Source of the DNA: Cudoniella acicularis
Lineage: Eukaryota; Ascomycota; Leotiomycetes; Helotiales; Helotiaceae
NCBI GenBank assembly: GCA_013054445.1
Contig: JAAMPI010001349.1
Span: 1 to 15,671 of the forward strand
Length of the DNA: 15,671 bases
Direction of reading: 5' to 3'
Each line of letters begins with the position of its first letter. The stretch's first letter is position 1. A program made the position numbers and the translations under genes. The notes under the pieces were generated by a model. The model was given only the letters and a program-made list of their open reading frames with translations, made no database searches and had not been told where the DNA came from. This document shows, in pieces, positions 1 through 8,800 of this stretch.

Positions 1-836
1 GAGAGGATGCTTATACGGTAGTATAACCCTTTCCCTATCCCCGCTTCAGTAGAGGATTTAGTTAACTCTCCTATCCTAGTAGATAAGAAGCAGAAGAAGT
101 TTATTTTAGCGCTAAACCTAACCCGAGCTCCTTTATACTCCAACTTATACTAATTATTGTCCTAGACGACGGACACTAGGATCTTAAACTTCTTTAAGGT
201 TAGGTAGTATCGAGGTCGGTGAGCAGAAGACAGGTTAAGTTTTTTAATATGCTTTTACCTATTAGCGTTAAAATGTTCGTCACGGGACGAGGTAGTAGTG
301 GCTACGGGATGTCGCATTTATATTAGTAGCTGACTTCCTAACCTGCTTAGGAATATAAATGCCGGTATCTCGCTCGTACCCTAAGGTAAATCGCCGTATA
401 TAGCCACGCACCGTGGCGAAAGTCGGCTTCTCTTCTAGCTAACCTTTAGCTGCTAATACGAGGAGCTCGGCGAAGTGCTTTAAAGTACGTAAATCACACG
501 GCGTCGCTCCCGGATAGTCTATCTTATACCTATAAAGAAGAAGCTAACTATAACGTTAATAAAGTTCTTAAGCCCTAGATAGGAGATAGCCTGATAAGGA
601 AGAACCTACTCTTGCTATACCTCTATCTATATGTTATACAACCCTTTAGAATAGTCTAGGATCTCTCGGAGAATAGGGCGATCATCGATGCCAGTCATGT
701 CATTATTAAACCCTTTCTCTCGCGCCGCCTTCACCTTCTCCTCTGCTGTCTTTTTCTTGTCTATTTTAGGACGGTGGTTTCTCGTAGCTAGGGAGGATTT
801 GCCGTAGACAAAATGTGAGAAGTTCTGTATATCGCT
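1..836 (-). pseudogene. Decayed DUF3435-type tyrosine recombinase (Starship captain-like relic), partial
   Basis: Read on the minus strand, three coding-like segments appear in order. About 836-634 is a lysine/glutamate-rich N-terminal part. About 522-283 contains RTLKHFAELLVLAAKG, then EEKPTF, TVRGYIRRF and GIYIPKQV. About 239-1 contains RVRFSAKIN, STRIGELTKSS and GLYYR. This order (an LRTLK..FA.. helix, an EEKP.. segment, GxxIPK, then RVR...RIGE with a catalytic-type Arg at 77-75) matches my knowledge of DUF3435 proteins, the tyrosine recombinases of Starship elements. The segments lie in different frames and contain TAG/TAA stops. Two TAGs (164-162 and 152-150) sit where TGG would be expected, as RIP would produce. 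The gene would be transcribed leftward out of the window, so its C-terminal half, with the remaining catalytic residues, is not visible. The family call rests on recall of motifs, not a search. A related crypton-type recombinase is the main alternative. Confidence 0.6.
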
Positions 837-1178
837 AGCTTAGTAGATTTTGAATTCTGATAATAAAAAGCAGAGCGTTAAAGGTAGAGAATACTAGTCG
901 AGATGAATAATAAGGAGACCGGGCAAGGGAAAAGAACTTAAGGAAAAGAATCGTGGTATAGGGTAGAATCAGGAGTGTATTGCAAGGCAGAATTCTAACT
1001 CCACCTCTACGATAACATTGATATATAACACTAGGATAGTGAGTCCGGGAGCTCTTCTGATACCAGGAGCCTATCACGGCCCCCTGGAGCCCGTTCTGGC
1101 TCCCCTGAATCCTTCTCGCCAGGAGTTGACGCTCTCGACCGTAGCGCGACCGGGGATGACCACATCTCAGGCAAAGAC

Positions 1179-1275
1179 AGGTGAGGATAGGTGAGGTTGA
1201 GGCGAAGCGAGGGTGAGCAGAGCGGCGAGGGGTCACGTGCGCTGTAGCTTGGCGCGCACGTAAAGTGAGGTGAGG
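1179..1275. repeat. Three copies of AGGTGAGG
   Basis: The octamer AGGTGAGG occurs at 1179-1186, 1189-1196 and 1268-1275, within a purine-rich GC island. The first two copies are 10 bp apart, about one helical turn. They may be binding sites, or the remains of terminal repeats of the neighbouring element. The sequence does not decide between these. Confidence 0.4.
1234..1261. promoter_or_regulatory. E-box (CACGTG) within an 8-bp inverted repeat
   Basis: CACGTG lies at 1234-1239. It overlaps the left arm of a perfect inverted repeat, ACGTGCGC (1235-1242) against GCGCACGT (1254-1261), with an 11-base spacer. CACGTG is a known site for bHLH factors in fungi. It lies about 125 bp upstream of the MFS start codon, a plausible promoter position. 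No binding is shown. Confidence 0.35.
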
Positions 1276-1297
1276 ATTGGCGCGAAATAACAAAATT

Positions 1298-1304
1298 TAT
1301 AAAA
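1298..1304 (+). promoter_or_regulatory. TATA box of the MFS transporter fragment
   Basis: TATAAAA lies 59 bp upstream of the ATG at 1363, followed by a T-rich stretch and a plausible transcription start region. Position and sequence fit a core promoter. It suggests that the broken transporter could still be transcribed. Confidence 0.45.
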
Positions 1305-1362
1305 GATTGCCTTTGTTTTCAACAGACTACACTTTATTCCCAATACTCCTAAGTTTATAATA

Positions 1363-2077
1363 ATGGCACAACATGCAGAGCATATTGAAGGCGTCTCTGT
1401 ACTTTCAATCCCGATTTCAAAATCAGCCCAGATGGATATCGAAAAAGAGAAAACCATTGAGCAGAACACGTCAGAGTCGCCATCACCATCCACCTTATCT
1501 GAAGATGGTCAAACATCCCCTAAGAAGAAGAAACCTCTATCGTTTTGGCTCGCATTTATATCTCTGCTAGTCATGGTTTTTGTGGCATCTCTTGACTCAA
1601 CAACGCTAACTGTTGCAATTCCAGTAAGGTCGGCCCTTCCATGGCATCTTAAGTAATAACGTATCTTGATGTCGTGTTCTCATCATGTGCTCCTGCTAAG
1701 ATGGGTGAATTCCATAGATCATCACCAACCAGCTTCAAGGAACGACACTTGAAGCATTCTGGGCCAGTATTTCCTTCATGCTGGCAGTTGTGGTCGTTCA
1801 ACCAATATACACCAGCGTCTCAGACATCCTAGGACGAAAGCTCCCACTATACGCCGCGTTCTTTCTCTTTGCCACCGGTTCTATTGTCTTTTCAGTAGCG
1901 CATAGCATGCCTATCGTCATTCTTGGCCGTGTGTTACAAGACCTTGGCGGCGGCGGTGGTATTGACGTGCTGGGAAAGGGGAGTGGAAGACTACCAAACG
2001 GTGCAACTCCACTCAGGGGAACAGAGCAACGACAACACTTTTCCAACAAACATTATTTGCATCTCGCTCTTAACTAG
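1363..2077 (+). pseudogene. Truncated MFS efflux transporter (N-terminal third)
   Basis: Exon 1 is 1363-1623, followed by a 94-bp intron at 1624-1717 (GTAAGG...ATAG, branch-like GCTAAG) and exon 2 from 1718. The ATG follows an A-rich TAATAATGG context. Residues 1-57 form a polar cytosolic tail ending in KKKK. Residues 61-83 are transmembrane helix 1, with the LDSTTLTVAIP signature of fungal drug-efflux MFS proteins. Helix 2 leads into MFS motif A, SDILGRKLPLY (122-132), then helix 3. Helix 4 carries ILGRVLQDLGGGGGIDVLG (155-173). Homology stops at about base 1975, and a non-homologous tail ends at TAA (2075-2077). Family members usually have 500-600 residues and 12-14 helices, so two thirds are missing and no transport is expected. 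Its place directly upstream of a PKS in the same orientation suggests it was the export pump of that cluster. That role is inferred. Confidence 0.8.
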
Positions 2078-2190
2078 CTGCCCCTCTTTCGAATCTGGAT
2101 CCGGCAACTCTCTTGCTGATCCATCGATATGCTAGCTGCAGAAGTCCAGCTGCCCGGATATTTCTCCGGAGGTAAACGGGCGTTTTCCTC

Positions 2191-2207
2191 TCGGACAGGA
2201 AGTCCGA
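2191..2207. promoter_or_regulatory. CGG-N9-CCG inverted repeat
   Basis: TCGGAC (2191-2196) and GTCCGA (2202-2207) form a perfect 6-bp inverted repeat around a 5-base spacer, so the site contains CGG and CCG half-sites spaced by 9 bases. Zn2Cys6 regulators, which often control fungal biosynthetic clusters, bind paired CGG triplets. It lies about 610 bp upstream of the PKS. One copy in 700 bp could be chance. Confidence 0.3.
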
Positions 2208-2471
2208 ACGACTCGCTCTTCCAACAAACTTTACTTTTGTATAAAGTCACGAAATCGCTTAATTTACGTACAAAATTCCTGAAATTTAAGGCTTTCTATA
2301 TTTAAGCGTATTAAAAATATGCAACTTAAAAATAAAAATTAATTCCTTCATATCTGAATCTTACAAAGTAATTGTTTTTAATGCGCCTTAATTTTTATAA
2401 CGTTTTAATTCGTGGTTGCTTTGTTATATGTGTTTAAAAAGTCTAACTTTTGGTGTACATCGCTTAGTGGG

Positions 2472-2604
2472 CGGAGAGTAATGGCCCCAACTCTTACATC
2501 CTACATCCGCGCTTGTGCCCACTTGCATTTCTCCGTTTTTATACGATATTAGACATGCCTTTCATGTGACGCCCAATCCACAACCCTTGAATACGGAGAG
2601 TAAT
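2472..2604 (+). promoter_or_regulatory. 11-bp direct repeat CGGAGAGTAAT upstream of the PKS
   Basis: CGGAGAGTAAT occurs exactly at 2472-2482 and 2594-2604, 345 and 223 bp upstream of the PKS start codon, with unrelated flanks. A perfect 11-mer in a promoter with a CGG core is a candidate site for a pathway-specific Zn2Cys6 regulator. No regulator gene is in this window. Confidence 0.4.
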
Positions 2605-2816
2605 CATATCCGATCATGATTTACAAGGACATCCGTGCAGCGTGAAGTGCAGTAGGTTTCGATAATAAGTTGGTGCTCAAAATATACAGATTTCCTTTTG
2701 TAAAAGAGATAAATCTTTCAAAACTCGTACTAAACAAGGAACTGGATTCTCTTCCACCCCTTTTTCTCTTATAGAAAGAACAACGGCGCCTTTTCTTCTT
2801 CTAAGTTGCTAGAGCT

Positions 2817-5800
2817 ATGACCTCCAACATATCTGCAGGCGGTGGCTCTGACTTATTTGCCAATGGTCACTCGGGGACTGAAAGTCAACAGGGCAACAAA
2901 CACCTGATCAACAGCAACAATATTAGCCTCAATGGAGTGAGCAACAATGAAGTGAAGAGTAGTGGTGCAATCGAAAGGGTCGATGCCAATTCTAGCTTCA
3001 CGCCCGTGGCAATCTGTGGAATGGCATGCCGCCTGCCAGGTGGCATAAGGTCCCCCCAAGAGCTATGGGACTTTCTGTTGTCCAAAGGAGACGCTCGGAC
3101 ACGAGTTCCCCAAGCCCGACTCAACATTGACGCGTACTATTCGCCAACCGATAAACCTGGAACAGTCAAAACACAGCATGGTTACTTCTTGGACGAAGAT
3201 CTAGCCGCATTTGATGCTTCCCTCTTCGCCATATCGCCAGCAGAAATTGAGCATTGTGACCCGCAGCAAATGCAAATGCTAGAGGTTGCTAGAGAATGCA
3301 TTGAAGATGCGGGAGAGACAAGCTGGAGAGGAAGAAAGGTAGGCGTGTATATGGGAAACTACGGCGAAGACTGGGCTGAAATGTGTAACAAAGAACCGCA
3401 GCAATATGACTTTCACAATGTGATCGGAATGGCCGACTTTACTCTTGCCAATTGCGTTTCATATGAAATGGATTTGCGTGGACCAAGGTACGTGGAGACA
3501 AAAGACAAAGTTGGATAACAAGATTCCCCGAACCTGACTTTCAATAGCATGACTATCCGAACAGCCTGCTCATCTGCCTTAGTTGCATTGAATGAGGCGT
3601 GCATGGCAATTGGGCGAGGCGAATGCGAGTCCGCGATCGTCGGTGGGAGTAACCCGATTCTTGCCCCTGGGATGACAGCAAAAATGATAGAGATAGGCGT
3701 CCTTTCACCAGACGGTTCCTGTAAGACCTTCTCCGCTGATGCAAACGGTTACGCACGTGGTGAGGCCATTAATGCCATTTATATAAAATCGTTGAATACC
3801 GTGTTCCGAGATGGAAACCCGGTCCGAGAAATTATCGCAGGAATCGCTACCAACCACGACGGGAAGACGCCAGGCCTGAGTTATCCTAGCGCAGAAGCCC
3901 AAGAAGCCCTGATGAGACGAGCATATGAGGTTGCTGGTATCAAGGAATTTTCGGAAACGGCCTTTGTTGAGTGTCACGGCGCGGGTACTCCGGTTGGTGA
4001 TCCTGTTGAAGTAAGCGCCGTCTCTAGAGTCTTTGGAAATTCTGGAATATATATTGGTTCAGTGAAATCTAATTTCGGTCACTTAGAGGGAGCATTAGGC
4101 CTCACGTCGGTGGTAAAATCGGTGATGGCCCTTGAGAACCACACAATACCTCCGAATATAAAGTTCAATACACCCAATCTGAGTATCCCGTTCGAGTCTG
4201 CAAAACTCATAGTACCAATTGAACCTACACCTTGGCCGACAGCACGAGGAGAAAGAATTAGTGTCAACTCCTTTGGCATTGGGGCACCAATACTCATGTC
4301 ATTCTCGACTCTGCCGCCAGTTTTTATGCTTGCCATGAGCTGGAAGACGCACCGGACACACCACAATTGCTTGTTTATTCAGCAAACTCGGCCGTGTCAC
4401 TGACCAAAATGGTTGGAAATTATGGGGAATTCGTAGCTAAATATCCAGAAAGAATTGCGGATGTCGCTTTCACGTTAGCAAGTAAGCGCGAGCATCTTCC
4501 TTACCGCGCATTTGTAGTATCCAGCAGAGAACAGCCGGGAAGGGCTTCACCAGTGGCCAAACCATCACAGACTCCAGCCATCATCATGGTCTTCACGGGG
4601 CAAGGCGCTCAGTGGCCCCAAATGGGACGAGATTTATTTCGATCCAATAGTATGTTCCAGTCCAGCATAAAATGTCTAAATCAATATTTGCAGAGTCTGG
4701 GGAGTCCCGTCCTGAATGGACTATTGAGTCCGAAATGCGCAATTCAGCCAAAACGAGCCGACTCGGAACAGCAGAACTCTCACAGCCAATTTCCACGGCA
4801 ATCCGGATCGCTCTTGTTGATGCCCTCACAGTTACTGGTATTGCCCCAACGGCAGTAGTCGGCCACTCGAGTGGTGAGATAACAGGCGCTTATGCATCTG
4901 GAGCACTTTCAGCAGAGGAAGCAATCACGGCAGCATTTCATCGCGGCCTTATCGCTAAGAAGCAGACCCGAATGGGTACTATGGCTGCGGTAGGTATGAG
5001 CTGGACGGACGCAAAAAAGTATCTTATTCCCGGAGTCTCGGTGGCATGTGAGTACTCTCCCAAGAGCGTTATGTTGTCCGGAGACGCAGATAAAGTCGAG
5101 ACAGTCATCAGCGAAATCCAGAAGGCCAGAACGGATGTGCTGGCGAGGCTTCTCAAAGTAGACAAAGCTTATCATTCGTACCATATGACGGAAGTCGGGG
5201 AGGATTACCACCGGCTGATTAAAGACAAAATTCTTGAAAAGACGCCAGCAAAGCCATTCTTCTCGAGAGTTACAGGAAAGCTTTTGGAGGTGAGTGAGCA
5301 GCTTGGTGCAAGATACTGGCAGAAAAACCTCGAATCTCCAGTGTTATTTCGAAGCGCCGTCTCTAGCGTCGTCGATCACCCCATTAGGCAAAATACCTTA
5401 TTTCTGGAGATCGGTCCTCACTCCGCTCTTGCTGGGCCTATTCGTCAAATATTGACAGAAAAATCGAGCACTGCCCCGTACGTCGCATCATTGCTCCGAG
5501 GCCAGAATTGTACTGAGAGCCTGCTCTCAGCCATAGGCAAACTGTATACTCTCAATATCCCAATAGACTTCCAGGCTTTAATACCAAAAGGTATCTGCCT
5601 TCCAGACTTGCCCCGGTACTCTTGGAATCGCGCAGCGCGATATTGGCACGAGACACGCGTACTGATGGAATGGTGTCTCCGGAAGCATCGTCATCATGAT
5701 CTACTGGGCGTGAGAGCACTAGAAAGTACAGACTCTGAGCCTGTTTGGCGAAACCTATTTCATCTCGACAACGCGCCTTGTTTTCGTGACCATAAGTATA

Positions 5801-8800
5801 GTGACGATGTAGTGTTTCCGTTCGCTGGCTACATCGCTATGGCTGGGGAGACTATATGACAAGTTAGTGGAATTCAGGAAGGCTTCAAACTTCGGAATTT
5901 CATTGTAAGCACCGCTCTCGTCGTCCCGGAGGAGGAGCCAGTTGAGCTGATTACAACTTTCCGACAACTCAGGCTTACAAACTCGCTGAATAGCAGTTGG
6001 TGGGAATTCACGATTGCTTCGCACAACGGCCAGTTATGGTCCAAACACTGTATCGGCGAGGTGACTACCATGAATGAGAATCTTGGATTAGATGACGATA
6101 CTGCCAAGCTCCCACGAAGTGTGAGCGTGCGGGATTGGTATGAAAGCTATCGTCGCTCCAACTTCAACTATGAGCCGCAATTCCAACTTTTCGAGAGCAT
6201 CAGGTCTTCAACGGTTGCCCCCGGGTTGGCCACAGCAGAAATTCGAGATGACAGTCTGGATGGGTCACAGTATAATCTGCATCCTACAATCGTTGATAAT
6301 CTGCTACATCTGATAACCATCGCTTCTTTATTGGAACAGCCCCTGAAATGCCGTAAGAATTTGCCTACAAGTATCAGAGAGTTGAGCATTTCCCACTGCT
6401 CTTCAAAACTTGTCGCCACAGCCTCAGGAGCCTGCATAGGCAATGGTTCAACTGTAGGGAACTGTCAATTGATAGCAGGTGGAAAAATCGTCTTGAAGGC
6501 TTCTGGAATAAAACTCATCACAATGGAGGAACCTGGAGGCAACGAAAACCACGCTGCTGCTCGCCAAATCTGGAGCCGCCGCATTGACTTCGTGGGCGCT
6601 GAGGACCTCCTCAAGCTGTGCTACGACCGCTCACTATATACACCAAATTTGGACGAGCTGGCTCAACTCTGTGTGATCCACTCTCAGCACACCATCTCTG
6701 GTCGCGAGTCTAGAATACCCCATATGGAGTGATACCATGCGTGGTTGAATTCTCAACTTCAGCTCGTTAGCCTCCCATCCACAAATTGGAGACAACTCAG
6801 CGATCAAGATCTCTTGGAGGAAATGAAACGTCGAACGAATTATCTCTTAGGAACACCGGCTTCCAATGCTGCTCTTGCAATGTTTCGAATATGCACATCC
6901 ATGAACGATATCTTTCTCTGGGGATCGAGATGCTTTGGACTGCCTTCATGAAGGTGATATTTTCAACAAGCTCCAAGCCTTCGCCAATTCCTTTGACATT
7001 TCTTCATTCCTCCAATGCCTCGCTCACACCAAGCCCAATCTCCGTGTTCTCGAGCTCGGTGCTGGAACTGGCTCTTCGACGGCAAAGATCCCGACACATC
7101 TTATACCACTTTATTCGAAGTATACACTCTCTGATTTCTCCTCCAGTCTTTTCGCTTCGGTAGAGCGCCTCAAAGACTCTTCAAACATAGAATTTGCCCA
7201 ACTGGATATTAGCAGGGATCTCGAAGAGCAAGGCTTCCAGGATCGTGAATTTGACCTCATTATCGCCACTAATATCATGCATAAAACAGAGAGCTTGTCC
7301 AAGAGCTTGAATAATACGCGTAAACTTCTCCATCCCGAGGGGCGACTTCTTCTTCAAGAGCTTTGCCCTTCTTCCAAATGGGTCAATTACATATTTGGCG
7401 TATTTAAGGGCTGGTGGCGGGGTGCGACTGATAACCGTGTTGATGACCCGTATATCGAGATGGATAGTTGGGAAACCATGCTATACGCTGCTGGCTTTCA
7501 AGCACCCGACGCAATTGTTCTGGACTCGAAGAACCCTTTTCAACTGAACACTATCGTAGTGGCCAGGCCACACATGGAAAAGCCTGCTAACAAGCAAGTG
7601 ACTCTCTTTTTTACTAACAAAATGGTTGATCATACACAAATTTCGAACGAGCTCCTGAGGAGAGGATACAAGATTGAGTGGACCACTATCGAAGAGCCGC
7701 CAATGGCTGGACGAGATGTCATATCGATCTTGGACCAGGACTCCCCTTTCCTAGAGGGACTAACTGCTGACAATTTAATCCATTTCAAGGCCTTCCTCAG
7801 CAGACTCGGCGGCTCTGGCGTTTTTTGGATCACCAGCCTCTCATCAATCTATTGCAAAGACCCGCGCTACGCCCAGATCCTGGGCTTTGCGCGAACAATG
7901 CGCTCCGAAATGGGTATCGACGTTGCAGTCTGTCAGACAGAAGGAAGTTGGGGAGACAGCAAGGTTGTCGATATTTTTGAGAAGTTTCAAAGAAGGATTG
8001 AAGATCCGGTTCTCACACCGGAAATGGAGCATGCCATCTACGAGTCCCAGGTTAACGTTGGGCGCCTTTTCCCTATTACATTGGCAGACGAGTTGTTGAC
8101 ATCCGAGATGAATGACAGGATTGTCTTAAGTATGGAGAGGCCCGGCCGCTTGACCGATCTGCATTGGTCACGTCGACAGTCCGAAGCACCACAGGAAGAC
8201 CAGGTTGAAGTTGAAGTCTATTGCGCGGGATTGAACTTCAGGGTGAGCATCATGGAGGTTAGGCACATGCGTTGCTAACAAAAACTGCCTAGGACCTTTT
8301 AGTTGCGAAGAACACTATTGAGCTTCCAGAAACCTTATTTGGCTTTGAAGCAGCTGGGATTGTTCGCCGTATCGGTCCCAAAGTTGCTAATAGACAAGTG
8401 GGCGATAGAGTCATGATGCTTGGCCACAACACCTTCTCGTCACTAGTCACGGAGTCGGAACTGCTCTGTGTAAAGATCCCAGATGAATTGAGCTTTAGTG
8501 ATGCGGCAACTATGCCCCTGGTCTACATCACTGCACTCTATTGTCTGGTAGACGTAGCCAGACTCGAGAAAGGACAGGTAAATGATCGCCTGTAAGCTTT
8601 TGATCTTGAAAATAACTGTGTTCAGTCTATCCTGATTCACGGCGGATCTGGAGGAATTGGCATCGCAGCTATACAGATAGCTCAATACATAGGCGCGGAG
8701 CTCTATGTTACAGTGAGCAACGAAGAGAAGGTCCGGTATTTGATGAAAACGTTCAACCTGCCGAGAAACAGAATCTTTCGTTCGAGAGAGACTTCTTTCG

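Larger units (their letters stand above)
837..1297. other. Intergenic region between transposon relic and MFS fragment
   Basis: I see no convincing gene here. The minus-strand open frame across 835-1293 has no recognisable domain and an arginine- and serine-rich, low-complexity look. Composition changes abruptly. The left part is AT-rich like the relic. About 1050-1265 is GC-rich, with AGGTGAGG at 1179-1186, 1189-1196 and 1268-1275, and a hairpin containing an E-box at 1234-1261. The right part probably holds the promoter of the MFS fragment. Confidence 0.5.
2078..2816. other. AT-rich intergenic region and PKS promoter
   Basis: No gene is visible. I found no further transporter sequence in any frame. 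About 2225-2450 is very AT-rich, with an imperfect inverted repeat (2301-2320 against about 2370-2391). An 11-mer TTCCAACAAAC occurs at 2041-2051 and again at 2219-2229. A CGG-N9-CCG palindrome lies at 2191-2207. From about 2460 the composition returns to normal, with a repeated CGGAGAGTAAT and a pyrimidine-rich tract (about 2748-2772) just before the PKS start, typical of fungal promoters. Confidence 0.5.

Noticed and set aside
835..1293. Minus-strand open frame of 152 codons
   Set aside because: It has no domain, its composition changes halfway as the DNA changes from GC-rich to AT-rich, and it overlaps a probable promoter.
4281..4702. Programmed ribosomal frameshifting or stop readthrough
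   Set aside because: So many events in both directions in one gene, without a slippery heptamer or clear downstream structure, are better explained by mutation or sequence error. One TGA (5857) is followed by C, a leaky context, but that alone is weak.
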